From JAPLXD01 sp041662765 (GTDB lineage Bacteria; Patescibacteriota; Minisyncoccia; Moranbacterales; UBA11712), in NCBI GenBank assembly GCA_041662765.1, contig JBAZRT010000002.1, positions 1 through 45,016 of the forward strand: a stretch of DNA of 45,016 bases, read 5' to 3'. The position numbers and the translations under genes are program-made. The notes under the pieces are model-generated. The model worked only from the letters and a program-made list of their open reading frames with translations, was not told where the DNA came from and searched no databases. Positions 1-8,012 of the stretch are shown here, piece after piece (the first letter of the stretch is position 1; the number at the start of each line of letters is the position of its first letter).

Positions 1-26
1 CTATCAACAAGCGATACAAAAAGAAA

Positions 27-59
27 GAGCCCCCGACGAAAAAAAATCGCCGAAGGCTC
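27..59 (-). terminator. Rho-independent terminator of the gene at 93-899
   Basis: Read on the minus strand, a 13-bp stem (GAGCC...GGCTC, with three G-T pairs) closes around a T-only loop. It is followed by a T-rich stretch (complement of 17-26). It lies 33 bases after the stop codon of the upstream minus-strand gene, so it probably ends that single-gene transcript. Confidence 0.75.
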
Positions 60-92
60 AAGTAGTCAAGAAGGAACAATGTTTCAAGGGCT

Positions 93-899
93 CTAGTTTC
101 GCTTCCGAGCAGACGAGACGCCGAGGCCGCCATTGCGGTAGGCATCCGAGTAGCTGTCGACGACGGGTCCGTCGCTACCAAAGCTGCCGACGCCGACGCG
201 ATCGCCGCCCCGGTCCACAGACGAAGTTCTCACGTAAATACTCGGAAGCAGATATTCTCCTCTGACTTCCTTGTAGGTCGTGAGACCCCAGGTGGCTTCG
301 GCGACATTCGGCACATATTCCACTTCGGATATGAGCTCCTGTTGCTCGCTCCACATTTTGCTCGTAGAATTGGCAACGGGCGTCTTGCGAAGCATCAGCC
401 ACTCGGAGCCAACTTTGTCCTCACGCGAGAACTTTTGGCTCTCGTCGGCATACCAACCTCCAGTTTCGCTGTAGAACAGCTTTTTCTTGAGGCTACGAAC
501 TTCCAGTAAAGACATCGGGCTGGGTGGGCCCGCAACCAGCATACAGCCGTTGTCGCGAAGCCACTGGAGAACTTCCTCCGACGGTAGCGTATCGGCAAAA
601 TGCCGGAGTTGCTCTTCGCTGTAGGTGAGCCCACGGGCGGCGGCGATTTCTTCGGGAGTGATGAAGTCTTTGCCGAGAATGGTGCGGGCGAGGTCATAGT
701 CGTTGGCGGGTATCACCAGGCCGCCTTTCACTTTAGGACAGCCCATATTGAGATACTCGGCGAGATTACGCCTTGCCGTCCTGTTGTTGATAGGAAGCTG
801 AAATTTGCTTCGGTCAACTCCGGCCTTTTCCATCACGCGGTGAAACTTCGCCACGAAGTCCAACGCATCACTGACGTTGAGGGGTGCGATGGTATCCAT
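93..899 (-). CDS. uncharacterised protein of a type recurrent in Patescibacteria
   Basis: 268 residues with no signal peptide or membrane segment, probably cytoplasmic. The N-terminal half is helical and charged (starts MDTIAPLNVSDALDFV). The last third contains VRTSS, GDRVGVG and a short end GLGVSSARK. From memory, proteins with this arrangement (…YLLPNIYVRTSS…GDRV.VG.F…GVSSARK) occur in many copies in Patescibacteria genomes without known function; this was not checked. The ATG is well supported by a clear AGGAGG six bases upstream, which is rare in this window. The gene looks richer in G and C than its neighbours, and with its own promoter (1102-1130) and terminator (27-59) it is a self-contained cassette. 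Function unknown. Confidence 0.75.
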   Translation of the reverse strand: MDTIAPLNVSDALDFVAKFHRVMEKAGVDRSKFQLPINNRTARRNLAEYLNMGCPKVKGGLVIPANDYDLARTILGKDFITPEEIAAARGLTYSEEQLRHFADTLPSEEVLQWLRDNGCMLVAGPPSPMSLLEVRSLKKKLFYSETGGWYADESQKFSREDKVGSEWLMLRKTPVANSTSKMWSEQQELISEVEYVPNVAEATWGLTTYKEVRGEYLLPSIYVRTSSVDRGGDRVGVGSFGSDGPVVDSYSDAYRNGGLGVSSARKRN

Positions 900-1021
900 C
901 GGATGCCTCCTGATTTTTTGATGTTCCGCCTAATGGCAGAAGCCTGTCCCTTTCAAATGAGACGAGCCCTCCGACGCCAATGGCTTTGGAGGGTAAACAT
1001 TTCAGTAGCTCCAAAATGCTT

Positions 1022-1050
1022 GCCCGACCGTAGCTTTAGCGGAGGCGGGC
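1022..1050. repeat. REP-like G+C-rich imperfect palindrome
   Basis: GCCCG/CGGGC outer arms enclose CCG/CGG and GCT/AGC inner pairs, giving a compact 29-base hairpin. It is much richer in G and C than its surroundings. A looser sequence of similar style (CGCCTTCGGCGGG) sits at about 17130-17146. This is consistent with a dispersed REP-type palindrome, but copy number cannot be judged from one window. Confidence 0.4.
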
Positions 1051-1101
1051 CCGTTTCATCGCAAATATGGATTATAAATGTACCTTTTGTTTTAATGTTA
1101 C

Positions 1102-1130
1102 ATTTTACTCCCAAAATGGCGATTTGTCAA
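1102..1130 (-). promoter_or_regulatory. sigma70-type promoter for the gene at 93-899
   Basis: On the minus strand TTGACA is followed by a 17-base spacer and TAAAAT: a perfect -35 and a 5/6 -10. Transcription would start near 1095, leaving a leader of about 195 bases before the ATG at 899. Confidence 0.7.
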
Positions 1131-1206
1131 GGTCTGCCGTGAAACAAATAGTAATTTGCATATTTTAGCTCAAAAAAAGATGTTTCACAAAAATGTGTAT
1201 TCATTT

Positions 1207-3351
1207 TTAAATTTTTTCCAGCTCTGCGAACTTAGCGGAAATTTTTTTGAGTCCCACTTTCATGAAGGCAATGGTGATAATATCGCCTTGAGTTGAAATA
1301 ACCACTCCTTCGCCGAAAGTACTGTGGCGAACGCGCTGGCCATCGGAAAAAGATTTTTTTTCTTTATTGGGTTCATTTTTTCCTATTTTATTTTTTCCTC
1401 TGAATTTCATCTCCCATCTTTTGTTTTCTCCTTCGGTACTTTCTCTCAATTCTTCCGGAATATCTTCCAAAAACCTCGACTCAACATTAACTCGAACCGA
1501 ACCGAAAATATTGCGAGTCACCGCCCAAAGAAGATAGATCCTCCTTTTCGCACGCGTGATACCAACATATGCCAGCCGCCGCTCTTCTTCCATTTCGCGC
1601 TGATCAAGCAAACTGCGTGAATGCGGGAACAAGCCTTCCTCCATGCCGGCAATAAAAACAGTGTCAAACTCAAGACCTTTGGCCGCGTGCATCGTCATCA
1701 GATGCACCGCTCCTGCTTCGGAGTCGATATTGTCCGTCGAGGCAACAAGCGCCACTTCCTCCAAAAACAAACTCAGTCCGTCAATCTCTTTTTCGTCTTT
1801 ATACTTTTCCGCTACCGTGAAAAGTTCGCGCACATTTTCATATCTGATCTGTCCCGCTTCGCCTTCAGCAAGAAGCAATTTTTGAAATCCCGTTTCGACC
1901 AAAACCGAGTCCATGAGATCGACAAATGAAACTCTTTGCGCTTTTTCCTGCAGGCGGGAAACAAGTTCCCCAAATTTTGCGATCGCATCAATTTTTCCCG
2001 AGTTCAATCCATCGGCGTTTTTTATTTTTTTTGACGATGAAACAAAATCCAAATTATTTTCTCGCGCAAACCTGATCCACTTTCCCAAGGTGATATTCCC
2101 AATCCCGCATGGCGGTAAATTGATGATCCGACCCAAGCTTATTTCATCACTCGGATTATTTATGAATTTCAAATAGGCCAGGAAGTCCTTGATCTCGCGC
2201 CGCTCATAGAACCTTACTCCACCGATGACGCGATAGGGCATCGCCATTTCAAGAAACGCTTCCTCTATCGCCCGCGACTGCGCATTCGTACGATAGAGAA
2301 CGACGAAATCGTTGAACAGCAAGTTGTCCTTGTTTGCAATGCTCTCGATTTCCGAGACGATGAACCTCGCTTCTTCCTGCTCGTCGGAAACTCTTTTCAC
2401 GACGATGTTGTGTTCTCCTTTCTTGTCGGTCCAAAGCTTTTTGTCTTTGCGGCGGATATTTTTGGAAATTATCCCGTGCGCCGCATCCAGAATTTTCTGC
2501 GTCGAGCGATAGTTGCGTTCAAGCCTGATCACCTTTGCCTCAGGATAGTCCTTCTCAAAATTCAAAATATTGCGGACATCCGCCCCGCGAAAGGAATAAA
2601 TTGACTGCCAATCGTCTCCGACGACGCAAAGATTGCGGTGCCTCTCGGCCAAAAGGTTTATGAGAACGTACTGAGCGTGGTTTGTATCCTGATATTCGTC
2701 GACTAGGATATATCGGAAAATATTCTGGTATTTTTCAAGAATATCGGGAAAATTTTGAAAAAGTTCAACCACTTTTTGCAAAATATCGTCAAAGTCAAGG
2801 GCATTGTTTTCCTGTAAAGTTTTTTGATAAGACTCATAGACCCTCGCGACAATCCTTTCGAAAAAGCTTTCGCCGGAAATATAATCTTCGACGCTCTGAA
2901 GCTCTCCTTTAGCCTTTGAGATCACCGCCAGCATCGCCCGCGGATTGAACTGATCGGTGCTGATCTCTTTTTCCTTCATTATCTTCTTTATGAGCGCCAA
3001 CTGGTCCGAATCGTCGTATATCACAAAACTTTTTTTGTAGCCGATTTTATCGATTTCCACGCGTAAAATCCGAATGCATATGTGGTGAAATGTTCCCATC
3101 CACGGCTCGCTGAAATAGCCTCCCTTGAGAAGCTCCCTGACTCTTTCTTTCATTTCTCCAGCCGCTTTGTTCGTAAAAGTCACCGCCAGAACATTGCGCG
3201 CAGAAATCTTTTTCTCTTTGATGAGATAGGCAATTCGATGAACAAGAAGCCGGGTTTTTCCCGATCCAGCCCCTGCAATCACCAAAACCGGCCCTTCTGT
3301 CGTCAAAACGGCTTCCTTTTGTTCATCATTTAGACCCTTGATTATTTCCAT
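1207..3351 (-). CDS. pcrA: ATP-dependent DNA helicase, UvrD/PcrA/Rep family
   Basis: 714 residues, the usual length for a superfamily 1A 3'-to-5' helicase acting in nucleotide excision repair and in removing recombinases or stalled forks. Visible motifs: Walker A AGAGSGKT (26-33), motif Ia VTFTNKAA (57-64), Walker B VDEYQDTN (217-224), motif III DDWQSIYSFRGAD (about 246-258) and motif VI YVGITRAKR near 600. The C-terminal end (GQRVRHSTFGEGVVI…) is the PcrA/UvrD tail that in related proteins binds RNA polymerase. PcrA and UvrD cannot be told apart here. It is transcribed alone, divergently from rpsO, with its -10 box almost touching the start codon. Confidence 0.95.
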   Translation of the reverse strand: MEIIKGLNDEQKEAVLTTEGPVLVIAGAGSGKTRLLVHRIAYLIKEKKISARNVLAVTFTNKAAGEMKERVRELLKGGYFSEPWMGTFHHICIRILRVEIDKIGYKKSFVIYDDSDQLALIKKIMKEKEISTDQFNPRAMLAVISKAKGELQSVEDYISGESFFERIVARVYESYQKTLQENNALDFDDILQKVVELFQNFPDILEKYQNIFRYILVDEYQDTNHAQYVLINLLAERHRNLCVVGDDWQSIYSFRGADVRNILNFEKDYPEAKVIRLERNYRSTQKILDAAHGIISKNIRRKDKKLWTDKKGEHNIVVKRVSDEQEEARFIVSEIESIANKDNLLFNDFVVLYRTNAQSRAIEEAFLEMAMPYRVIGGVRFYERREIKDFLAYLKFINNPSDEISLGRIINLPPCGIGNITLGKWIRFARENNLDFVSSSKKIKNADGLNSGKIDAIAKFGELVSRLQEKAQRVSFVDLMDSVLVETGFQKLLLAEGEAGQIRYENVRELFTVAEKYKDEKEIDGLSLFLEEVALVASTDNIDSEAGAVHLMTMHAAKGLEFDTVFIAGMEEGLFPHSRSLLDQREMEEERRLAYVGITRAKRRIYLLWAVTRNIFGSVRVNVESRFLEDIPEELRESTEGENKRWEMKFRGKNKIGKNEPNKEKKSFSDGQRVRHSTFGEGVVISTQGDIITIAFMKVGLKKISAKFAELEKI

Positions 3352-3361
3352 AACATAATGT

Positions 3362-3390
3362 ATGATAGTCTAATTGGAAAAAAATGTCAT
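3362..3390 (-). promoter_or_regulatory. promoter of pcrA, probably leaderless
   Basis: Minus-strand ATGACA, 17-base spacer, TATCAT. The predicted start point (about 3355) is only some four bases before the ATG at 3351, so the mRNA would be nearly leaderless. No Shine-Dalgarno is present. Confidence 0.55.
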
Positions 3391-3393
3391 TTC

Positions 3394-3422
3394 TTGCCAA
3401 ATAATCTTTTTAGTAGTATCAT
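3394..3422 (+). promoter_or_regulatory. promoter of the rpsO-NYN-pnp operon
   Basis: TTGCCA, 17-base spacer, TATCAT. It predicts transcription from about 3429 with a 30-base leader to rpsO. It lies back to back with the pcrA promoter; the two -35 boxes are only three bases apart. Confidence 0.6.
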
Positions 3423-3458
3423 AAAGCCAATAAAATAAGCACTAAAAGCATACATCCT

Positions 3459-3728
3459 ATGACTCTCACGAAGCAGAAAAAAACCAAAGTGATTGAAACC
3501 TCAAAAACTCACGAAAAGGACACGGGCTCCCCGGAAGTCCAGATTTCGCTGTTCACCGAGCAAATCAAAAAACTCACAGGCCATCTCAAAAAAAACAAGA
3601 AAGACAATCATTCCCGCCGCGGTCTTCTCAAAATGGTTTCAAAGCGGAAAAAACTTTTGACTTATCTCAAGGGCAAAGACGCGAAGAGATATAAGAAATT
3701 GACCACAGCCCTCGGGCTCAAGGAATAA
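3459..3728 (+). CDS. rpsO: 30S ribosomal protein S15
   Basis: 89 residues, exactly the family length. S15 binds the central domain of 16S rRNA early in 30S assembly. The hallmark segments are visible: DTGSPEVQISLFTEQI (about 22-37), then HLKKNKKDNHSRRGLL (about 43-58) and the basic C-terminal helix ending RYKKLTTALGLKE. The rpsO-pnp neighbourhood is common in bacteria; here one gene is inserted between them. No Shine-Dalgarno is seen before the ATG. Confidence 0.98.
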   Translation: MTLTKQKKTKVIETSKTHEKDTGSPEVQISLFTEQIKKLTGHLKKNKKDNHSRRGLLKMVSKRKKLLTYLKGKDAKRYKKLTTALGLKE

Positions 3729-3732
3729 CCCT

Positions 3733-4236
3733 ATGATAACTGGAAAATTTCCGGAACAAAGAATCGGCGTATTGGTGGACATTCAGAATATGTACTATTC
3801 CGCCAAAGTTCTCTATAAGAAAAAAGTCGATTTCAAGGAAATATTGAAGACGGGAGTTGCCTCTCGAAAACTGATCCGGGCGATCGGCTATGGCATCAAA
3901 ACCATTGAAGGGCTTGAGAAAAATTTTTTTGAAGCTCTTCAAAAATCAGGCTATGAAGTTCGCACGAAAGATCTTCAGATATTTCCCGGAGGTGCAAAAA
4001 AAGGGGACTGGGATGTGGGAATCACGGTTGACGCGATAAAATTGGCAGGACACCTGGACGTGATCGTGCTCGTCACAGGCGATGGCGACTATATCCCGCT
4101 CGTCGAATACCTCCAAAATACCAAAGGCTGCCGCGTCGAAGTGATCGCCTTCGCTGAATCAGCATCGGCAAAGTTGATCGAAGCCGCCGACGATTTCATT
4201 AATTTGAGCGAGAGCAAGAAAAAATATTTAATATAG
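3733..4236 (+). CDS. NYN-domain (LabA/DUF88 family) putative ribonuclease
   Basis: 167 residues, four bases after rpsO. The PIN-like NYN fold is recognisable from its spaced acidic motifs: VLVDIQNMYYS (13-23), KKGDWDVGITVDAIKLA (about 93-109) and VLVTGDGDYIPLVEYL (about 115-130). The aspartates in DIQN, GDWD and GDGD are the presumed metal-binding active site. NYN/DUF88 proteins are predicted single-strand RNases. Its place between rpsO and pnp, in the same transcript as a 3'-5' exoribonuclease, suggests RNA turnover or ribosomal-RNA processing; that is inference. No membrane segment. Confidence 0.88.
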   Translation: MITGKFPEQRIGVLVDIQNMYYSAKVLYKKKVDFKEILKTGVASRKLIRAIGYGIKTIEGLEKNFFEALQKSGYEVRTKDLQIFPGGAKKGDWDVGITVDAIKLAGHLDVIVLVTGDGDYIPLVEYLQNTKGCRVEVIAFAESASAKLIEAADDFINLSESKKKYLI

Positions 4237-4251
4237 AAGTTAATTAACATA

Positions 4252-4341
4252 TTCCGCCAGTTCTAATAACCAATCGCACACAATTGTCACCAAATTTTGG
4301 TGCCAGCCGTGTGTCATTCGTCTATTAGCACTGCGACGGAA
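4252..4341 (+). promoter_or_regulatory. long imperfect hairpin in the pnp leader
   Basis: Nested complementary blocks run outside in: TTCCG (4252) with CGGAA (4337), CTAATA (4263) with TATTAG (4323), GCACAC (4276) with GTGTGT (4309) with one G-T pair, and CACCAAA (4288) with TTTGGTG (4296). The structure ends ten bases before the pnp ATG. E. coli pnp mRNA has a leader stem cut by RNase III that mediates PNPase self-control. A similar role is an inference from position and shape only. Confidence 0.55.
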
Positions 4342-4350
4342 AAACTTTTT

Positions 4351-6456
4351 ATGGAACTGAAAAAATTTGAGACCGAAATTGCCGGAAGAAAACTCGCTAT
4401 CGAAACGGGTCTTTTGGCCGAGCAAGCCAACGCATCTGTGACCGCCCGCTATGGCGATACTGTTGTTTTGGCAACAGCCGTGATGAGCCGCGACGCCAGA
4501 GAAGGAGTGAACTACTTTCCTTTGATGGTTGATTACGAAGAGAAATTCTATGCTTCCGGAAAAATCAAAGGAAGCCGATTTATCAAGCGCGAAGGCCGAC
4601 CAACAGACGAGGCCGTGCTCAATGGACGCCTCATCGACCGGACACTTCGTCCGCTCTTCAATCAAAGCATGCGAAACGAAGTACAGGTTATCGTAACCGT
4701 TCTTTCGATCGACCAGGAAAATGATCCGGCTCTTGTGGGAACAATAGCCGCCTCAACAGCGCTCGCCATATCAGACATTCCTTGGAATGGTCCTGTCGGA
4801 GCGGTACGCATCGGAGAGAAAGAGAACAAAATTGTTATCAATCCCGTGAACGGAGACAGCGCCACAAGTTCCTATAGCATTTTCGCCTGCGGTATCGAGG
4901 GAAAAATAAATATGATCGAGACGGGCGCGAACGAAGTCGCCAAAGAAAAACTTTTCGAGGCTTTTGTCGAAGGACAAAAAGTGCTCGACCAAATCGTCGC
5001 CTTCATCAAAAATATTCAAAAAGAGATTGGAAAACCAAAATCGGAAGCGCTTTTGATCGCACCCGACGCTGATTTCAAAAAAGAAATTCTTGAAAAATTT
5101 TCCACGCTTATTGCTCCGGCGCTGTATCAAAAAGATCACTCCGTCCAGACAAAATTGCAAAATGAACTTTTTTCCGAAGTCGCCAAACATGTGAAGGAAA
5201 AATACCCGACAGATTCAAGCGCGAAAAAAGAGCTTGCCTTCGCCGTGATCGATTCTGAAATGGAAAATATTTTCAAAAAAAGTGTTCTTGAAAAAGATGA
5301 ACGGCCTGATGGAAGAAAATTGGATGAAATTCGCCCCATTTCATGCATTGTCGGACTTTTGCCGCGAACGCACGGCAGCGCGCTTTTCACGCGCGGAGAA
5401 ACACAAGCGCTCTCGATCGTAACGCTCGGCGGACCGGGAATGGAACAGATTATTGACACGATGGAGCTCGACGAGAAAAAAAGATTCATGCATCATTACA
5501 ATTTTCCGCCTTTTTCCGTCGGAGAAGTAAAGCCAATGCGCGGACCAGGACGGCGCGACATAGGTCATGGGGCGCTCGTTGAAAAAGCGCTTACGATCGT
5601 TGCTCCCGATAAGGATACTTTTCCCTATACGATTCGAACCGTCAGTGAAGTGCTCTCCTCAAACGGCTCTTCTTCAATGGCCAGCACTTGCGCTTCAAAC
5701 CTTGCTCTTTTGGATGCGGGCGTACCGATGAAAGCCGTGATCGGAGGAATTTCCGTCGGCATTGTTGTGAGTGAGGATGGAAAATACAAATTGCTTTCCG
5801 ATATCCAGGGCCCGGAAGATCATTTTGGCGGAATGGATTTCAAAATCGCCGGATCAAAAAAAGGGATCACCGCCATCCAGCTTGACGTGAAAGTGGACGG
5901 ACTCACCGCCGATATGATCCGCGACACTCTTGAACAGTCCGAGAAAAATCGGATCGCGATCATCGATAAGATGAGCGAGACCCTGGGCGCCCCAAGACCG
6001 GAGATGTCTGCCTATGCACCGCGCATCATCACGATCAAGATCAACCCGGACAAGATCCGCGATGTGATCGGACCGGGCGGAAAGATCATCAATCAAATCA
6101 TCGATGAAACCGGAGTGGAGATCGACATTGAAGACGATGGATCGGTTTTTATCACAGCCGACAATCCGGAAGCAGGAAAGAAAGCATCTGACTGGGTAAA
6201 AAATCTCACTCATGAAGTGGTCGCCGGAGAAGTTTTCCAGGGACGCATTACGCGACTTATGAATTTTGGCGCTTTCGCCGAAGTCTTGCCGGGACAGGAA
6301 GGACTCATCCATATCTCCGAAATATCCGAAAAAAGGATTGAAAAAGTGGAAGACGCCCTCAAGCCGGGACAGATAGTGACCGTCAAGGTAAAGGAGATCG
6401 ACAATCTTGGAAGAATAAACCTCACTATGCGAGGATTGGAAAATAGTGTAAAATAA
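4351..6456 (+). CDS. pnp: polyribonucleotide nucleotidyltransferase (PNPase)
   Basis: 701 residues from ATG 4351, chosen because MELKKFETEIAGRKL is the normal PNPase N-terminus. An in-frame ATG at 4297 would add 18 unrelated residues encoded by the leader hairpin. PNPase is a trimeric phosphorolytic 3'-5' exoribonuclease of mRNA decay. Two RNase PH-like domains (about 1-230 and 310-550) flank a helical linker. Recognisable segments include NYFPLMVDYEEKFYASGKIKG and, in the second core, FPPFSVGEVKPMRGPGRR and SNGSSSMAS. A KH domain with GPGG (about 573) and an S1 domain (about 628-700) follow. Complete and typical. Confidence 0.98.
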   Translation: MELKKFETEIAGRKLAIETGLLAEQANASVTARYGDTVVLATAVMSRDAREGVNYFPLMVDYEEKFYASGKIKGSRFIKREGRPTDEAVLNGRLIDRTLRPLFNQSMRNEVQVIVTVLSIDQENDPALVGTIAASTALAISDIPWNGPVGAVRIGEKENKIVINPVNGDSATSSYSIFACGIEGKINMIETGANEVAKEKLFEAFVEGQKVLDQIVAFIKNIQKEIGKPKSEALLIAPDADFKKEILEKFSTLIAPALYQKDHSVQTKLQNELFSEVAKHVKEKYPTDSSAKKELAFAVIDSEMENIFKKSVLEKDERPDGRKLDEIRPISCIVGLLPRTHGSALFTRGETQALSIVTLGGPGMEQIIDTMELDEKKRFMHHYNFPPFSVGEVKPMRGPGRRDIGHGALVEKALTIVAPDKDTFPYTIRTVSEVLSSNGSSSMASTCASNLALLDAGVPMKAVIGGISVGIVVSEDGKYKLLSDIQGPEDHFGGMDFKIAGSKKGITAIQLDVKVDGLTADMIRDTLEQSEKNRIAIIDKMSETLGAPRPEMSAYAPRIITIKINPDKIRDVIGPGGKIINQIIDETGVEIDIEDDGSVFITADNPEAGKKASDWVKNLTHEVVAGEVFQGRITRLMNFGAFAEVLPGQEGLIHISEISEKRIEKVEDALKPGQIVTVKVKEIDNLGRINLTMRGLENSVK

Positions 6457-6460
6457 ATTT

Positions 6461-6541
6461 ACCCCAGCACCAATTTCTCTATATTAAGCATCTTGCTCAT
6501 ATGGCCGATGCCAAAATAATTTTCGAAAATTGGTGCGGGGT
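6461..6541. repeat. ACCCC-ended inverted-repeat element, copy 1
   Basis: 81 bases, starting four bases after the pnp stop. The arms are ACCCC-a-GCACCAATTT (6461-6476, one bulged A) and AAATTGGTGCGGGGT (6527-6541). Two small hairpins lie inside: AGCA/TGCT near 6488-6496 and GGC-CGAT-GCC near 6503-6512. It shares its ACCCCG ends with elements at 8143-8205 and 40878-40941, while the inner arm sequence differs and still pairs. It may end pnp transcripts, though there is no T run. Confidence 0.6.
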
Positions 6542-6613
6542 TTACGCTAAAAAATAAAAAACATTCTGTTGAATAATTGCGCTTAGCGGAATATTCGATA
6601 GGAAAAAAATAAA

Positions 6614-7789
6614 ATGTTTCAATTCAAAAATTCAGGCTCTGGAGAAGAACCAAGTCTCGCGAACAAATTGCCGAATTTTCACGGCAAGGTGCGGACATTT
6701 AAGGAAGACGCTGAAAATTTTGAAAAGGGACAGCTAGACACAACTTCCCTCGAAGAAGAAAATCTCTTTTCTTCCCCAGTCCCTGATCCTTCCCCAGCTC
6801 CTGCTCCTGCCGAAAAAAATTTTTCTCCCCAACAGCCCTTGACCAGAGAAAACCCCAGCAAGCCGCAACCGACTTACCCCAGAAAAGAGACACCTCCAGA
6901 AAACCCTTTCCAGTCGATGCCGACTCCGCCGCCTGTCTCCTCTCCAGAACCTGATCTTTCCGCCTTGAAGTCTTCTCCTTCTCAATCTTTTTTTTCCGAA
7001 AAACCACCTACTTCGGAAAATATTCTTCCTCCTCAAACCGAAACAAAAACCTCTCCCCAAAAACCAAAGAAGGCAATATTTGTTTCACTCACAATTTTGT
7101 TTGCAGCGATAATCGCCGCAGCGGGATTTTATTATTATTGGTTTTATATCAAAGGGGCAGCTCCCGCGACCCCTGCAACACCGGAAACCGCTTTGCCCGA
7201 AACTCAACCGACCCCTGATACTCCTTCCGAAAATTCTCAAAACAACAACCTGCGCAAAATTATCGTTGACACGTCCAAGAGCCCAACGGAGATTCAAAGT
7301 GCCGCAACAACCTTTGCAACCGATTTTATCGCAACCGCCCCGGAAGGCAATCTGATCGAAGTAAAAATACTTGACCAGGCAAATCAGCCGATTGGCAAAA
7401 AGGTTTTTTTTACCGGTTTCGGCATTACCGTTCCGAACGCGGTAGCAATGAAGCTTTCTGAGGACTATAGTCTTTTTGTAAAAAAGGAAGAAGGAGCGGC
7501 CAAGCTCGGACTTGTCTTCAAGACCGTCACGTCATCTGGCCTCACCGACGAAATGAAAATTTGGGAGCAGACAATAGCGAATGACCTCAAGCCTATCTTT
7601 GCCGGTCAAACACCGACTGGCGCAACAGCCTTCAATTCCAGCCGATATAAAAATGCCGATATCCGATATTCCAATTTTTCAAGCCCGGCAGATACATCTC
7701 TCGACTATTCTGTGATCTCTAATTTCTTGGTTATCGGAACTTCCAAGGACGCCACTCGAACCATCCTAGACTATATGTCGGAAAAATAG
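6614..7789 (+). CDS. proline-rich single-pass membrane protein, unknown function
   Basis: 391 residues. Residues 1-150 are probably cytoplasmic, acidic at first and then a low-complexity proline/serine/threonine stretch (many PxP and SPxP). One membrane segment follows a KKPKK-type basic stop (about 153-178, IFVSLTILFAAIIAAAGFYYYWF). A short proline/threonine linker leads to a folded C-terminal domain of about 165 residues, probably outside the cell. I do not recognise that domain. No Shine-Dalgarno. A weak promoter-like TTGAAT-17-TATTCG lies shortly upstream. The order disordered arm, one helix, outer domain fits an envelope-anchored scaffold or sensor, but nothing identifies a function. Confidence 0.8.
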   Translation: MFQFKNSGSGEEPSLANKLPNFHGKVRTFKEDAENFEKGQLDTTSLEEENLFSSPVPDPSPAPAPAEKNFSPQQPLTRENPSKPQPTYPRKETPPENPFQSMPTPPPVSSPEPDLSALKSSPSQSFFSEKPPTSENILPPQTETKTSPQKPKKAIFVSLTILFAAIIAAAGFYYYWFYIKGAAPATPATPETALPETQPTPDTPSENSQNNNLRKIIVDTSKSPTEIQSAATTFATDFIATAPEGNLIEVKILDQANQPIGKKVFFTGFGITVPNAVAMKLSEDYSLFVKKEEGAAKLGLVFKTVTSSGLTDEMKIWEQTIANDLKPIFAGQTPTGATAFNSSRYKNADIRYSNFSSPADTSLDYSVISNFLVIGTSKDATRTILDYMSEK

Positions 7790-7793
7790 CATG

Positions 7794-7817
7794 AGCCTTC
7801 GCCATCTCTGGAGGGCT
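7794..7817 (+). terminator. weak terminator after the gene at 6614-7789
   Basis: AGCCTTC (7794) pairs with GAGGGCT (7811) with one G-T pair around a 10-base loop, followed by TTTACCTTT. The T run is interrupted, so termination may be partial. Confidence 0.45.
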
Positions 7818-7822
7818 TTACC

Positions 7823-7961
7823 TTTGGTAAATATTTTGTGTTTCGATATTTTTTATTACGCTTGCAATCAACAGCGAGGGGAATATCACTTTTTGGATGT
7901 ATAAATACCAAAAGAAAACACAAAATACCAAATTGTTTTTATCAGCCGCCAAAAACAATTT
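7823..7961. repeat. two adjoining inverted repeats upstream of the ncRNA promoter
   Basis: The first has arms at 7823-7843 (TTTGGTAAATATTTTGTGTT plus one T) and 7916-7932. They match over 17 bp with a four-base bulge. Its interior contains GATATT/AATATC. The second is a perfect 11-bp repeat, AAATTGTTTTT (7930-7940) with AAAAACAATTT (7951-7961). Its right arm runs into the -35 box at 7960. The arms of the two repeats overlap at 7930-7932, so both cannot form fully at once. Confidence 0.6.
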
Positions 7962-7988
7962 GACCTTTCCTGAAAAATCTGCTATACT
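7960..7988 (+). promoter_or_regulatory. strong sigma70-type promoter in non-coding DNA
   Basis: TTGACC, 17-base spacer, TATACT: five of six matches in each box at ideal spacing. The predicted start is near 7995. No coding sequence follows for about 510 bases, so this promoter appears to serve a non-coding transcript or a very long leader for the gene at 8504. Confidence 0.7.
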
Positions 7989-8012
7989 GTATATGTACCT
8001 TGAAAAACAAGG

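Larger units (their letters stand above)
900..1206. other. 307-base intergenic region with leader hairpins
   Basis: No gene seen. On the minus strand it carries the promoter (1102-1130) and a roughly 195-base leader for the gene at 93-899. The leader holds an imperfect hairpin with arms CCCTCC/GGAGGG around GCCAATGGC (about 972-998), the REP-like hairpin at 1022-1050, and the Shine-Dalgarno next to the start codon. An 8-bp inverted repeat GTGAAACA/TGTTTCAC spans 1139-1188, between the pcrA stop and the promoter. Why such a long leader exists is not known. Confidence 0.5.

Noticed and set aside
1139..1188. GTGAAACA/TGTTTCAC inverted repeat as a regulator site or pcrA terminator
   Set aside because: Arms of 8 bp with a 34-base interior are not convincing without further copies, and no T run follows directly.
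4297..4350. Upstream ATG extending pnp by 18 residues
   Set aside because: The extra residues are encoded by the leader hairpin, do not resemble PNPase, and the ATG at 4351 gives the standard N-terminus.
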